From contig CACAWY010000008.1 in the NCBI GenBank assembly GCA_902536385.1, positions 1-43,034 on the forward strand: a DNA stretch of 43,034 bases, in the 5' to 3' direction. Under the pieces are notes generated by a model. That model was given only the letters and a program-made list of their open reading frames with translations. It had not been told where the DNA came from and did not search any database. Below are positions 18,022-28,436 of this stretch, in pieces. Source of the DNA: an uncultured Pelagibacteraceae bacterium (GTDB taxonomy: Bacteria; Pseudomonadota; Alphaproteobacteria; Pelagibacterales; Pelagibacteraceae). Numbering within the stretch: the stretch's first letter is position 1; each line of letters begins with the position of its first letter. The translations under genes were made by a program, and so were the position numbers.

Positions 18022-19965
18022 TTATGTAAAATTGATTGGATCGACATCAACTGTAAGTTTAATTTTTGATGAGATTTTTAGCCCATTTAGAACGTTTGTG
18101 ATTTTTTTTTGCATTAGAGTTTGATTGTTAAACCTAATCAACAATCTTGATCTAAAATTTTTTTTAATTTTTAATAAAGGAGAGTCAACCGGGCCTAAAA
18201 CCTCAAGATTATTTATTTGTTTTAATTTAACTTTGATTTCTCTTGCTCCCTGCAAGCTTAAACTTCGATCTCTTGAAGATATGATAATACCTATAAGCCT
18301 TGTGAACGGAGGTAGTTGGTTCCTTTCTCTTGATAAAAGTTCACTTCTTAATAATTCTTCTGATCTATTTTCAATTAATTCATTAAGGGTTCTATTTTGA
18401 GGCGTCAATGTTTGATAAATTATTAAAGACTCTGAACTAAACCTTCCAGCTCTTCCACTTAATTGGTGATACAGCTGAATATTTTTTTCGGTAGCTCTTA
18501 AATCATAACCTCTACCGGAAAAGTCAGCGTCAATTACTACTATACAGTTTAATTTTGGAAAATTAAATCCTTTTGAAATCATTTGAGTGCCTATTAAAAC
18601 ATTTACTTTATTTTCTTTTATATTTTTAAATAGTTCTTTCGTGCTTTCTTTTTTTGTTAGATAATCACTTGAAAATATATTTATCTTTTTGTCTGGAAAA
18701 ATTTCTTTTGTTTCATCAAATATTTTTTCAACGCCAGGTCCATACATAATAAAATCACAGTAATTTTCTGACTTGCATTTAGTCATAATTTCTTTTTCAA
18801 ATGAACAATGATGACAAACAGCTTTTTTTTTTAATTTGTGATAGGTCAGGTACAATGAACAATTTGAACAAACTATTTTATATCCACATTTTTTACAAAT
18901 TAAGTATGGAGCAAAACCTCTTCTATTAATAAAAAAAAGAACTTGATCACCTTTATCTAAAAATTTTCTTACTAATTCTACTGTTTCAGTTGCAATAAAT
19001 CTTTTTTTAAGTTTTTTAAGATTTAAATTTATTATTTTTGTCTTAGGCAACGGGTAATTTTCAAACCTATTTATAATTTTTACGTTCCTATATTTTTTTT
19101 TGCAAATATTATTATAGGTTTCTATTGAGGGAACTGAGGTGACTAAGTGTATGGGGATATTTTCAAAATTTGCTCTTGAGATAGCCATGTCTCTTGCGTT
19201 GTAAATGACCCCCTCATCTTGTTTATAAGAAACATCATGTTCTTCATCTACAACTATTAGTCCAAGTTTTTTGAAAGGTAAGAGTAATGCTGATCTCGCT
19301 CCAATTAAAATTTTAATTTCGTTACTTATTATCCCTTTCCAAATTAATCTTTTTTGTTTTGGAGTTATTTTGGAATGCCAAATCGCTGGTTCAAAACCAA
19401 AATAATCTTCAAACCTCGATTTGAAATCATTAGTTAAAAATATTTCTGGTAACAAGACTAACACCTGTCTATCTTTATTAATAATCTTTTTTATGCGCTC
19501 AAAATAAACCAGAGTTTTTCCTGAGCCTGTTGTGCCTTGTAAAACTGACACATCGAATTTGTCATCTACTTTTTCTAAGAATTTTAATGCATTTAGCTGT
19601 TCTGTATTTAATTGAAAGTTTTTTGTTTTGGTTTTTTTAATTTTTATCTTTTTATCATTAATTTTTGAAAATTTAAGAGAACCTCCAATTACCATTTTTA
19701 AAACAAGACCTATTGGCACTATATTATAAGACGAAAACCACTCTATAAAATTTATCAATTTTTTATCTAATTTATATTGTGTTTTTTTTGCAATATTCTT
19801 TAGTTTGATATTCTTTGGTTCAGAAAAGTTATTTTTCCAAATTACCCCAATTTCATTTTTTGAGCCAAATGGTACTTCCACTAGATTTCCAAGCTCGTTC
19901 TTTGAATTAGAATTATAAGTAAATGGAAAATTAAAAATTTTAGGCAACAAAACTTGTGCTTTCAT
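18022..19965 (-). CDS. priA: Primosomal protein N' (replication restart helicase PriA)
   Basis: Superfamily 2 helicase that reloads the replisome at collapsed forks. The P-loop GTTGSGKT is at residues 144-151 and the DEEH box at 240-243. The Zn-binding insertion has CKKC (357-360), CSNC (366-369) and CHHC (384-387). The eighth ligand is altered: where CPSC is expected the sequence is CKSE (397-400), with a Cys three residues later at 403. GTQMISKGFNFP and SGRAGR are helicase motifs V and VI. At 647 residues it is shorter than the roughly 730 of E. coli, mainly in the N-terminal DNA-binding part. Adjacent to atpH, as in other alphaproteobacteria. Confidence 0.93.
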   Translation of the reverse strand: MKAQVLLPKIFNFPFTYNSNSKNELGNLVEVPFGSKNEIGVIWKNNFSEPKNIKLKNIAKKTQYKLDKKLINFIEWFSSYNIVPIGLVLKMVIGGSLKFSKINDKKIKIKKTKTKNFQLNTEQLNALKFLEKVDDKFDVSVLQGTTGSGKTLVYFERIKKIINKDRQVLVLLPEIFLTNDFKSRFEDYFGFEPAIWHSKITPKQKRLIWKGIISNEIKILIGARSALLLPFKKLGLIVVDEEHDVSYKQDEGVIYNARDMAISRANFENIPIHLVTSVPSIETYNNICKKKYRNVKIINRFENYPLPKTKIINLNLKKLKKRFIATETVELVRKFLDKGDQVLFFINRRGFAPYLICKKCGYKIVCSNCSLYLTYHKLKKKAVCHHCSFEKEIMTKCKSENYCDFIMYGPGVEKIFDETKEIFPDKKINIFSSDYLTKKESTKELFKNIKENKVNVLIGTQMISKGFNFPKLNCIVVIDADFSGRGYDLRATEKNIQLYHQLSGRAGRFSSESLIIYQTLTPQNRTLNELIENRSEELLRSELLSRERNQLPPFTRLIGIIISSRDRSLSLQGAREIKVKLKQINNLEVLGPVDSPLLKIKKNFRSRLLIRFNNQTLMQKKITNVLNGLKISSKIKLTVDVDPINFT

Positions 19966-19994
19966 AAAACAATAGTATTAGAATTATTTTTTTA

Positions 19995-21395
19995 TTAAAA
20001 ATGAATTGGTCTTTTATCAACAGCTAAAGCTGCCTCTTTAATTGCTTCCGTGTGCGTTGGGTGTGCGTGACAAGTTCTTGCAATATCTTCTGCACTTGCT
20101 CCAAATTCCATAGCTAGAGCCATTTCTGCGATCATGTCACCACAATGTGGTCCGATTATGTGAACGCCTAAAACTTTATCAGTTTTGCTATCAGCTAGAA
20201 TTTTAACAAAGCCTTCTGTTTCATTATTCACTTTAGCCCTTGAATTCGCTAAAAAGGGAAACTTACCAACTTTATATGAAGTATTAGAATTTTTAAGTTG
20301 TTCTTCTGTTTTACCAACAGTTGCAACTTCGGGAGAAGTATAAATCACTCCAGGAATAACATCGTAATTCACGTGGCCAGCTTGACCAGCTAAAATTTCA
20401 GCTACAGCTATTCCTTCTTCCTCGGCTTTATGTGCTAGCATAGGTCCTTTAATAACATCACCAATTGCATAAATATTTTTTATTGATGTCTGTAATTTTT
20501 CATTAACCTCAATTCTTCCTTTATTATCTTTCTTGACTCCGACTTTTGAAAGATTAAGTCCTTCCGTGTAAGGTTTTCTTCCTACTGAAACCAGAACCTT
20601 ATCTGCTTCTAATGTTTCATTTTTTGAATTTTTTGTGTCAGTATAATTTATTAAAACACCTGAGCCTTTGTCTTGAATAGACTCAACTTTTGAGCCCATT
20701 TTAAATTTAATACCTTGTTTCATTAAAATTTTCTGAAATTCATTTGAAATTTCTCTGTCCATTCCAGGAGTAATAAAATCTAGGAATTCTATAACTGTGA
20801 CTTCTGAACCTAACCTGGACCATACAGAACCCATTTCAAGACCGATATAACCTCCGCCGATAACTGCTAATTTTTTTGGAACTTTTTTTAAAGATAGTGC
20901 CCCTGTCGAGGAAATTATATTTTTTTCATTTATTTCTATTCCAGGCATAGAAGCTACCGATGATCCCGTAGCAATTACAATATTCTTTGTTTTATAATTT
21001 GTTTTTTTGTTATTTTCATATACCACTACATCGTTTTGAGAAAATAAAACTCCTTTACCTTTAATATAAGTTACTTTATTTTTTTTAAACAAAAACTCTA
21101 CACCTTTGGTAAGTACTTGGATTGATTTATTCTTGTTTGACATCATTTTATCAATATTTAATTTAATGCCCTCAATCTCAATTCCTTGATGATTGAAATC
21201 TTTTTTTGCTTTATGAAAATTTTCAGATAAATTAAGTAAACTTTTTGAGGGAATACAGCCAACGTTTAAACATGTGCCTCCTAACGCTCCTCTGGATTCA
21301 ACACAAGCAGTTTTTAATCCTAATTGTGCGGCTCGTATAGCACAAACGTACCCACCAGGTCCACCACCGATTACTATTAAGTCAAAATTATCCAT
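19995..21395 (-). CDS. lpdA: Dihydrolipoamide dehydrogenase (E3)
   Basis: FAD enzyme that reoxidises the lipoyl groups of 2-oxo-acid dehydrogenases with NAD. The FAD motif GGGPGG is at residues 10-15. The redox-active disulfide is in GGTCLNVGCIPSK, with Cys42 and Cys47. GGGYIGLEMGSVW is the NAD-binding motif, and AHPTHTE near the C-terminus carries the catalytic His/Glu pair. At 466 residues the length is standard. It starts two nt downstream of sucB, so it probably serves the 2-oxoglutarate dehydrogenase complex; it may also be shared with other complexes encoded elsewhere. Confidence 0.97.
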   Translation of the reverse strand: MDNFDLIVIGGGPGGYVCAIRAAQLGLKTACVESRGALGGTCLNVGCIPSKSLLNLSENFHKAKKDFNHQGIEIEGIKLNIDKMMSNKNKSIQVLTKGVEFLFKKNKVTYIKGKGVLFSQNDVVVYENNKKTNYKTKNIVIATGSSVASMPGIEINEKNIISSTGALSLKKVPKKLAVIGGGYIGLEMGSVWSRLGSEVTVIEFLDFITPGMDREISNEFQKILMKQGIKFKMGSKVESIQDKGSGVLINYTDTKNSKNETLEADKVLVSVGRKPYTEGLNLSKVGVKKDNKGRIEVNEKLQTSIKNIYAIGDVIKGPMLAHKAEEEGIAVAEILAGQAGHVNYDVIPGVIYTSPEVATVGKTEEQLKNSNTSYKVGKFPFLANSRAKVNNETEGFVKILADSKTDKVLGVHIIGPHCGDMIAEMALAMEFGASAEDIARTCHAHPTHTEAIKEAALAVDKRPIHF

Positions 21396-21397
21396 TA

Positions 21398-22732
21398 TTA
21401 AATATTTAAAAATAATCTTTTAGGTTGCTCTAAAGATTCTTTAATAATTTTTAGAAAAGAAACAGCTTCTTTTCCATCAATTATTCTATGATCATATGAC
21501 AAAGCTAAATACATTATAGGTCTTACTTCTATGTTGTCATCTACGACAAAAGGTCTTTTAATTATATTATGCATTCCAAGAACTGCTGATTGAGGGGGGT
21601 TTAAAATTGGTGTAGATAGCATAGATCCATATATTCCTCCGTTTGTTATTGTAAAAGTTCCACCCTGTAAATCTTCAATAGTTATTTTTCCATCTCTAGC
21701 TTTTTTACCTAAATCTCCAATATTTTTTTCAATATCTGCAAAGGACATTTCGTCTGTTTCTCTTAAAACTGGAACTACTAATCCCCTGTCAGTACCAACT
21801 GCAATACTAATATTGTAATAATTTTTATAAACTATTTCATCACCTTGAATTTCTGCGTTTATTGATGGATAATTTTTTAATCCAATAACACATGCTTTAA
21901 CAAAGAATGACATAAAACCAAGTTTCACTCCGTAATTTTTTTGAAATTCGTCCTTATATTGATTTCTCATTGCAATGACCTCGCTCATATCTACTTCATT
22001 AAATGTTGTTAACATTGCTGCATTTTCTTGAGCTTCTTTTAGTCTTTTTGCAATTGTTAATCTTAATCTTGTCATCTTAACTCTTTCCTCTGGACCAAAT
22101 TTTATTTTTCTCTCAGAGGGAGAAGGTTTAGATCCCATTAAACCCATTATGTCCTCTTTTAAAATTACACCGTTCTTACCTGTGCCCTCTATTTTATTTA
22201 TATCGACGTTCGCTTCATAAGCCATTTTTCTTGCCGCAGGCGAAATTTTTGTCTCTTTTTTTGTTTGATCTTTTTTCTTAACAGGTTGTTTGTTGCTATC
22301 TTTGTGCACCTCTTCTAAAATTAATGGCATTTCGTCTGTATCTATACTTTCCTCATTTAATTTTAAAATTCTCTCTTCTGGTTTTATCTTCTCAATTTTC
22401 TTAGTTTTTGTAGTTTTATTAATATTTGAGTTATTTTGTTTTTTTGGAGGATTATATTTACTCACTTCATTTGGAATATTTTTATCTTTTGTTAGATTTT
22501 TATTAATGGTACCAAGTAAAGACCCAACATTCACTGTTTCACCCTCTTTAACAGCAATGCTGCCAAGAATTCCATTTGTAGGCGAGGGTACTTCAACGTT
22601 AACTTTATCTGTTTCTAGTTCAACTAGAGGTTCATCAGCGGTAACTTTATCCCCTTGAGATTTAAGCCATTTCGAAACTGTGGCCTCTGTGACTGACTCA
22701 CCTAATGTAGGAACTGTAATTTTTTCTGACAT
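21398..22732 (-). CDS. sucB: Dihydrolipoamide succinyltransferase, E2 of 2-oxoglutarate dehydrogenase
   Basis: Core of the 2-oxoglutarate dehydrogenase complex; it transfers succinyl to CoA. The lipoyl domain occupies residues 1-80, with Lys43 in [11 protein letters not shown] as the lipoylated residue. A Lys/Glu/Asn-rich linker (about 85-160) leads to the peripheral subunit-binding domain (about 162-200, [21 protein letters not shown] in two pieces). The catalytic domain ends with SYDHRIIDG, giving His415 and Asp419. It is 444 residues long and starts one base before the sucA stop. It is placed E1-E2-E3 with sucA and lpdA. Confidence 0.97.
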   Translation of the reverse strand: MSEKITVPTLGESVTEATVSKWLKSQGDKVTADEPLVELETDKVNVEVPSPTNGILGSIAVKEGETVNVGSLLGTINKNLTKDKNIPNEVSKYNPPKKQNNSNINKTTKTKKIEKIKPEERILKLNEESIDTDEMPLILEEVHKDSNKQPVKKKDQTKKETKISPAARKMAYEANVDINKIEGTGKNGVILKEDIMGLMGSKPSPSERKIKFGPEERVKMTRLRLTIAKRLKEAQENAAMLTTFNEVDMSEVIAMRNQYKDEFQKNYGVKLGFMSFFVKACVIGLKNYPSINAEIQGDEIVYKNYYNISIAVGTDRGLVVPVLRETDEMSFADIEKNIGDLGKKARDGKITIEDLQGGTFTITNGGIYGSMLSTPILNPPQSAVLGMHNIIKRPFVVDDNIEVRPIMYLALSYDHRIIDGKEAVSFLKIIKESLEQPKRLFLNI

Positions 22733-25621
22733 TTAATCTTTAAGTATCTTTTCTAATATTTCTTTTTGTTGTGCAAGATGTTTATTGGCATTTCCAGTCG
22801 CAGTAGAAGAAGAAGCCTTTCTACCTACATATTTTACGTTGATATCTTTAAAATTTATTATTTCAAGTGTTCGGTCAATGTAATTTCTAACAGTATTCCA
22901 TGCTCCCATATTTTTTGGTTCTTCTTGACACCATACAAATTCAGAATTTTTATATCTTTTTAATACATTTGCTAATGTTTTTGCTGGGAAAGGGTATAGT
23001 TGTTCGAGTCTAATAATTACTACTTTATTATTATTAATCTTCTCTCTAGCTTCTATTAGATCATAATAAATTTTTCCAGAGCAAATAACTACCTTTTTAA
23101 TATTTCTATCTTTTTCTATTCGGATGAGTTTATTTTCTTTAAGATAAGCGTCATCTTCTAAAACTCTATGAAAAGAACTTTTAGATGTAAACTCAGAAAT
23201 TTTTGAAACACATCGTTTATGTCTTAATAAAGATTTTGGAGTCATAATCACTAATGGCTTTCTAAACTCTCTGTGCATTTGTCTTCTTAAAACATGAAAA
23301 TAGTTTGAAGGGGTTGTGCAATTTACTACTTGAATATTTTCTCCTGCGCAGAGTTGAAGAAATCTCTCTAATCTAGCTGAAGAGTGCTCTGGGCCTTGAC
23401 CTTCGTATCCATGAGGTAACAACATCACGAGTCCACTTGCTCTTCCCCACTTAGACTCCGAAGATGTAATGAATTGATCAATTATCACTTGACCTCCATT
23501 GGCAAAATCACCGAATTGTGCTTCCCATAGCACTAGTGTTTCTGGCTCTGATAAAGAGTATCCAAATTCAAATCCTAATACTGCTAGCTCTGAAAGTAAG
23601 CTATCAATCACCTCAAATTTCATTTGGTCTTTTTTGATATTATTTACAGGAATATATCTGTCATGATTTTCTTGATTCCTCAAAATTGCATGTCTTTGAC
23701 TAAATGTTCCTCTACCAGAATCCTGACCTGATAACCTTACTGAAAATCCCTCTGTTAATAACGTACCAATAGCTAAGCTTTCTGCAGAAGACCAATCAAT
23801 TTTACCAGATAAAAGCATTTGATTTCTCATTTCAAATATTCTTTCAAGTGTTTTATGAGCTTTAAAATTAGATGGAATATTAAAAATTTTTTTTCCAACT
23901 TTATTTAATTTCTCTACGTCTACACCACTAACACCTCTTTTATCTTTTCCTAGTCCTGGTTTAAATCTTGACCAGGCGCCATCAAACCATTTAAGCTCTG
24001 ATTTGTAATTTTTTGAAGTAACGAATTCTTTTTCTAAAAAATTTTTAAAGTTAATTTTTTCTTTTTGAATTTTTTCATTTGATGTAAGTCCCTCTTTAGA
24101 TAATCTTTTTCCATATAATGATAGTGTTGTAGGATGAGATTTAATCTTTTTATACATTATAGGTTGTGTAAATGAAGGTTCATCTCCTTCATTGTGTCCA
24201 AATCGACGATAACAAACCATATCAATAACAACGTCACGATTAAATTTCTGCCTATATTCAGTTGCAATTTTAGCGCAATGAACTACTGCTTCTGGGTCAT
24301 CACCATTAACATGAAATATAGGTGCTTGGGCAATCTTTGCCACATCTGAAGGGTAAGGTGATGATCTAGCAAATCTAGGTGCTGTTGTGAACCCTATTTG
24401 ATTATTCACAATTATATGAATCGTTCCTCCAATATTGTGACCTGGTAAACCTGACATCGCAAAACACTCTGCAACAATACCTTGGCCAGCAAAAGCTGCA
24501 TCGCCATGCATCAAAACTGGGATAACTTTTTTTCTCTCTTTGTCTTTATGGAAAAACTGTTTAGCTCTTACTTGACCTAAAACTACAGGATTAACTGCTT
24601 CTAAATGAGAAGGATTGTCAGTCAAACTGATGTGAACAGAATTTCCATCAAATTCTCTATTAGAAGACGCACCTAGATGATATTTAACATCACCCTCAAA
24701 GTCTTTACTTGCGCTTACTGATTTTCCAAAAAATTCACTAAAGATCGCTCTAAAAGGCTTTCCCATCACATTTGCCAAAACGTTAAGTCTTCCTCTATGG
24801 GGCATACCAATTTTAATTTCTTTTGCACCTAAATTTCCTCCCCTTTTAATTATTTGCTCTAACGCGGGTATTAATGACTCTCCACCGTCCAAACCAAATC
24901 TTTTTGTTCCTACGAATTTTACATGCAAATATTTTTCAAAACCCTCTGCTTGAATAATTTTATTTAAAATTGCTTTTTTACCATTTTTTGTAAAAGTTAT
25001 ATCTTTTTCAGGACCTTCAATTCTGTTTCTAATCCAAGCTTTCTCATCTGGGTCTCCCATATGCATAAATTCATAACCGATGGTAGAGCAGTAAGTTTTT
25101 TTCAAAATTTTGAGAATTAAATTTAAATTAGCATATTGAAGCCCTAGAACACCATCTAGAAATATCTTTCGGTTAAAATCCTTTTTAGTAAAACCATAAG
25201 TTTCGGGTTTAAGTTCAGGATGTTCTTCTTTTTTTTGAATAGATAAAGGATCTAAGTTGGCAATTAAATGGCCTCTAATTCTATAAGCTCTTATTAACAT
25301 TATAGCTCTGACAGAGTCTTTTGATGCCTCTTTAACAGAGTCTAAATTAACTTCTTTATTTTCTTCGTCTTGATCAGTTTTATCAGTTTTTAAAAAATTT
25401 AAATTTTTAATTTTTTTCTCTGGAGACCAACTTGGACCATTTAGATCATTTAACACTAATTTTTCATCTTCACTTAAACCCTCGAAAAATTTTTTCCAGC
25501 CTTCCGGAAGAGATTTTGGATCAGTTAAAAAATCAGAATAAAATTGATTTATGAATTCTGAGTTTATACCTGATAAAAAAGAGGTTTTTTTAAATGTTAT
25601 ATTATTATCTGAAGAAGACAT
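22733..25621 (-). CDS. sucA: 2-oxoglutarate dehydrogenase E1 component
   Basis: Thiamine-diphosphate enzyme that decarboxylates 2-oxoglutarate and succinylates the E2 lipoyl group. The N-terminal E2-binding segment (FINQFYSDFLTDPKSLPEGW, near residues 23-42) is recognisable. MPHRGRLN is at 273-280, the ThDP/Mg motif GDAAFAGQG starts at 373 and VNNQIGFTT lies at 405-413. The C-terminal half contains RFLQLCAGENIQV and LVIMTPKSLLRHK. At 962 residues it is a full-length member. It is separated from the upstream sucD by 32 nt. Confidence 0.97.
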   Translation of the reverse strand: MSSSDNNITFKKTSFLSGINSEFINQFYSDFLTDPKSLPEGWKKFFEGLSEDEKLVLNDLNGPSWSPEKKIKNLNFLKTDKTDQDEENKEVNLDSVKEASKDSVRAIMLIRAYRIRGHLIANLDPLSIQKKEEHPELKPETYGFTKKDFNRKIFLDGVLGLQYANLNLILKILKKTYCSTIGYEFMHMGDPDEKAWIRNRIEGPEKDITFTKNGKKAILNKIIQAEGFEKYLHVKFVGTKRFGLDGGESLIPALEQIIKRGGNLGAKEIKIGMPHRGRLNVLANVMGKPFRAIFSEFFGKSVSASKDFEGDVKYHLGASSNREFDGNSVHISLTDNPSHLEAVNPVVLGQVRAKQFFHKDKERKKVIPVLMHGDAAFAGQGIVAECFAMSGLPGHNIGGTIHIIVNNQIGFTTAPRFARSSPYPSDVAKIAQAPIFHVNGDDPEAVVHCAKIATEYRQKFNRDVVIDMVCYRRFGHNEGDEPSFTQPIMYKKIKSHPTTLSLYGKRLSKEGLTSNEKIQKEKINFKNFLEKEFVTSKNYKSELKWFDGAWSRFKPGLGKDKRGVSGVDVEKLNKVGKKIFNIPSNFKAHKTLERIFEMRNQMLLSGKIDWSSAESLAIGTLLTEGFSVRLSGQDSGRGTFSQRHAILRNQENHDRYIPVNNIKKDQMKFEVIDSLLSELAVLGFEFGYSLSEPETLVLWEAQFGDFANGGQVIIDQFITSSESKWGRASGLVMLLPHGYEGQGPEHSSARLERFLQLCAGENIQVVNCTTPSNYFHVLRRQMHREFRKPLVIMTPKSLLRHKRCVSKISEFTSKSSFHRVLEDDAYLKENKLIRIEKDRNIKKVVICSGKIYYDLIEAREKINNNKVVIIRLEQLYPFPAKTLANVLKRYKNSEFVWCQEEPKNMGAWNTVRNYIDRTLEIINFKDINVKYVGRKASSSTATGNANKHLAQQKEILEKILKD

Positions 25622-25653
25622 TAATGATTCATTTTAACACAAATAGACAGGAA

Positions 25654-26529
25654 TCAACCACTAAGTTTATTGAACAAAGTTTTGCCAATATCTGCTGGAG
25701 ATTTTGATATAGTTATTCCTGCAGATTTCATTGCTTCAATTTTATCTTCAGCCCCACCTTTGCCTCCTGATATGATTGCTCCGGCATGTCCCATTCTTCT
25801 ACCAGATGGCGCGGTTAAACCTGCAATAAACCCAACTATAGGTTTCTTGATTTTTTGTCTTTTAATAAACTCAGCTGCCTCTTCCTCTGCGGAACCACCT
25901 ATTTCTCCAATCATAACTATAGATTTAGTTTCATCATCTTTTAAAAATAACTCTAAGCAATCAATAAAATTAGTTCCGTTTACAGGATCTCCACCAATTC
26001 CTACGCAAGTTGATTGACCCATTCCACTTGAGGAAGTTTGAGCAACAGCTTCGTAAGTAAGTGTTCCCGATCTAGAAACTATTCCTACAGTTCCCTTCTT
26101 GTGAATATTACCGGGCATGATACCTATTTTACATTCATCAGGAGTAATTATACCAGGACAATTAGGTCCAATTAATCTAGATCTACTGTTTCTTAAATAT
26201 TTCTTGACTTTAAGCATGTCTAGAACAGGAATTCCTTCTGTTATACAAACAATTAATTCCATTTTTGCCTCTATAGCTTCAATTATTGCTGCACCTGCAA
26301 ATTTTGGAGGTACATAAATCATCGTAGCATTTGCTGAAGTTTGATTTTTAGCTTCTTCAACGCTATTAAATACAGGTAGATTTAAATGTTTTTGCCCACC
26401 TTTATTTGGCGTCACACCTCCCACTAATTTTGTACCGTACTTTAATGCTTGTTCTGAGTGAAAAGTTCCATGAGTTCCAGTAAACCCTTGGCAAATTACT
26501 TTTGTTTTTTTGTTTACAAGTATTGACAT
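25654..26529 (-). CDS. sucD: Succinyl-CoA synthetase subunit alpha
   Basis: CoA-binding and phosphohistidine subunit of the enzyme that makes ATP/GTP from succinyl-CoA. [14 protein letters not shown] near residues 16-29 is the CoA-binding Rossmann motif. [13 protein letters not shown] lies mid-protein. The active-site His247 is in [15 protein letters not shown]. The 291-residue length is normal. It directly follows sucC with no spacer, in the standard sucCD order. Confidence 0.97.
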   Translation of the reverse strand: MSILVNKKTKVICQGFTGTHGTFHSEQALKYGTKLVGGVTPNKGGQKHLNLPVFNSVEEAKNQTSANATMIYVPPKFAGAAIIEAIEAKMELIVCITEGIPVLDMLKVKKYLRNSRSRLIGPNCPGIITPDECKIGIMPGNIHKKGTVGIVSRSGTLTYEAVAQTSSSGMGQSTCVGIGGDPVNGTNFIDCLELFLKDDETKSIVMIGEIGGSAEEEAAEFIKRQKIKKPIVGFIAGLTAPSGRRMGHAGAIISGGKGGAEDKIEAMKSAGITISKSPADIGKTLFNKLSG

Positions 26530-27693
26530 TTATTTTATAGCTTCAACGATTTTTTTAGCTGCATCATTAAGATCTGAAGCAGATAATATTTTTAAATTTG
26601 ACTTATCTAATATTTCTTTACCCTCTTCAAAGTTGGTCCCAGCTAATCTTACAACGAGTGGAACTGATAAATTAACTTGTTTAGCAGCTTCCACTACTCC
26701 TAGTGCGAGCACATCACACCTCATTATGCCTCCAAAAATATTAATTAATATTCCTTTCACATTCTTATCAGCTAAAATAAGTTTAAAAGCAGCAGTAACT
26801 TTCTCTTTAGTTGCTCCACCTCCAACATCTAAAAAGTTTGCAGGCTCTTGGCCGTAAAATTTTATAATATCCATTGTGGCCATAGCTAATCCAGCACCGT
26901 TTACCATACATCCTATTGATCCATTAAGTTTTATATATGCTAGATCGTATTTACTAGCTTCAATCTCCGCTGTCTCTTCTTCATTTAAATCTCTTAATTT
27001 TGAAATTTCCGGTCTTCTAAAAATTGCATTATCGTCAAAATTCATCTTTGCATCTAAACATATAATTTTTTCATCTTTTGTTATAATAAGAGGATTTATT
27101 TCAATGAGGCTCGCATCCTTATCCAGTAAAATTTTATAAAGAGATATTATCAACTTCTCAGCCTCTTTTTTTTGAGAATCATTTAATTCAAAAATTGAAA
27201 TAATTTTCTCAATTTCACTCTGATTTGGTCCTTCCTTATTTAAATCTATTTTATTTGTAATTATTTTTTTTGGATTTTCTTTTGCAACTTTCTCTATATC
27301 CATACCTCCCTCAACACTGCTAATGAAAGCAATTTTTGATGTTTCTCTATCTACTAAGCAAGATAAATAAAATTCTTTATGAATTGTAGAGGCTTCCTCG
27401 ACTAAAAGTCTTTTAACTTTTTTTCCTTGAGGTCCTGTCTGATGAGTGATTAGCGTTTTACCAAACATTTTTTTGACTTCATTTATAAGGTTTTCGTCAT
27501 TTTTCAATATTTTAACGCCTCCAGCTTTTCCTCTTCCTCCAGCATGTATCTGCGCCTTTAATACAATATTTTTGCTCTTAATATCTTTAATTTTTTCCTC
27601 GATTTCATTTTCCGAGAAAATTACTACACCTTTGGATACAGGAACTCCATATTCTCTCAAAATATCTTTTGCTTGATGTTCGTGAATATTCAT
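26530..27693 (-). CDS. sucC: Succinyl-CoA synthetase subunit beta
   Basis: Nucleotide-binding ATP-grasp subunit. MNIHEHQAKDILREYGVPV is the canonical N-terminus, and HAGGRGKAGGVK lines the nucleotide site. FLDVGGGATKEKV and NIFGGIMRCDVLA are family signatures near the subunit interface. It is 387 residues long. In many alphaproteobacteria mdh immediately precedes sucC; here the gene upstream is a FkbM-type methyltransferase, three nt away, and mdh is about 4.2 kb distant. Confidence 0.97.
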   Translation of the reverse strand: MNIHEHQAKDILREYGVPVSKGVVIFSENEIEEKIKDIKSKNIVLKAQIHAGGRGKAGGVKILKNDENLINEVKKMFGKTLITHQTGPQGKKVKRLLVEEASTIHKEFYLSCLVDRETSKIAFISSVEGGMDIEKVAKENPKKIITNKIDLNKEGPNQSEIEKIISIFELNDSQKKEAEKLIISLYKILLDKDASLIEINPLIITKDEKIICLDAKMNFDDNAIFRRPEISKLRDLNEEETAEIEASKYDLAYIKLNGSIGCMVNGAGLAMATMDIIKFYGQEPANFLDVGGGATKEKVTAAFKLILADKNVKGILINIFGGIMRCDVLALGVVEAAKQVNLSVPLVVRLAGTNFEEGKEILDKSNLKILSASDLNDAAKKIVEAIK

Positions 27694-27696
27694 AAT

Positions 27697-28401
27697 TTAT
27701 CTTTGTATATATATTCTATCTTCCCATGATGTAAATGGAAACTTAAATACTTTAGTTAAAAAAAAATTATTTTTTAAGATAAATCTATGTATTTTTGAAG
27801 AATGATAATTTTGATAAACTTTGTCTCTTCTGAATTCAATTAAAATTATTTTGAATTTTTTTAAAAATTTTTTGCTTCCCTTAAGAACCTCAAATTCATG
27901 ACCCTCTGTATCAATTTTTACAAAATCTATATCTTTTAATTGAATTTTTTCTAAAAGATAATCTAATTTTTTCACCTTAATTTTCATTTTTTGTTTAATC
28001 ATATTTTTCGATTTTAAACCGAATAATTTTGATTTTAGTCTTAAAAATTTATTTTTATGATTTATTTTATTCAATGATGAGGTTAAATCATGATGATTTA
28101 TATAAAAATTACTTAAGCCATTTTTATTAGAAATAGCATAATTGTAAATTTTAATTTTTTTAAAATTCTTATACTTAAGCTTCAAATATTTATAATATTT
28201 TTTCTGTGGTTCAATTAATATAGCTTTACTTATTTTAAAATTTTTTATGAATAAATCGAAATACTTTCCTTGATGGCATCCAATATCAACTAAATTTGAA
28301 ATATTAATTTTTTTCCTTTTAAGGTAATTTAATATTTTTCTTTGATGATAAAAATCTAAGACATCAAAAAAAAGAATCGCGAAATATTTTAATAAACCCA
28401 T
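27697..28401 (-). CDS. FkbM-family SAM-dependent methyltransferase
   Basis: The 234-residue protein has the class I methyltransferase motif VDIGCHQGKYFD at 38-49, an acidic residue after strand 2 (ILIEP, 61-65) and the FkbM hallmark KIDTEGHEFEVLKG at 162-175. Family members usually methylate sugars, polyketides or lipids, often in surface-glycan clusters; the substrate here cannot be read. It is very Lys/Asn/Ile-rich and its DNA is exceptionally AT-rich (28021-28080 has 8 G/C in 60 by hand count). It lies three nt before sucC on the same strand, so it would head the sucCDAB-lpdA transcript. The start codon sits in a four-copy AAAT repeat. Confidence 0.85.
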   Translation of the reverse strand: MGLLKYFAILFFDVLDFYHQRKILNYLKRKKINISNLVDIGCHQGKYFDLFIKNFKISKAILIEPQKKYYKYLKLKYKNFKKIKIYNYAISNKNGLSNFYINHHDLTSSLNKINHKNKFLRLKSKLFGLKSKNMIKQKMKIKVKKLDYLLEKIQLKDIDFVKIDTEGHEFEVLKGSKKFLKKFKIILIEFRRDKVYQNYHSSKIHRFILKNNFFLTKVFKFPFTSWEDRIYIQR

Positions 28402-28415
28402 TTATTTATTTATTT
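28400..28415 (-). repeat. Four-copy AAAT tetranucleotide tract at the FkbM gene start
   Basis: On the minus strand the bases 28415 down to 28400 read AAAT four times, and the next base G completes the ATG of the FkbM-type methyltransferase. Copy-number change would alter the leader just before the start without shifting the reading frame. Short low-complexity tracts are common at this base composition, so function is uncertain. Confidence 0.7.
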
Positions 28416-28430
28416 GTGATAAAAATAGTT

Positions 28431-28436
28431 TATAAT
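28431..28436 (+). promoter_or_regulatory. Possible -10 element of the 28444 membrane-protein gene
   Basis: A perfect TATAAT lies seven bases before the ATG at 28444 in the 42-nt divergent gap. Transcription from it would start at or within a base of the start codon, giving a leaderless mRNA. No -35 stands at the usual distance; TTGTGA (28414-28419) is only 11 nt away. AT-rich DNA yields such hexamers by chance. Confidence 0.3.

Noticed and set aside
22290-22658. 122-codon plus-strand frame over sucB
   Set aside because: It is antisense to the SucB lipoyl domain and linker; no independent evidence.
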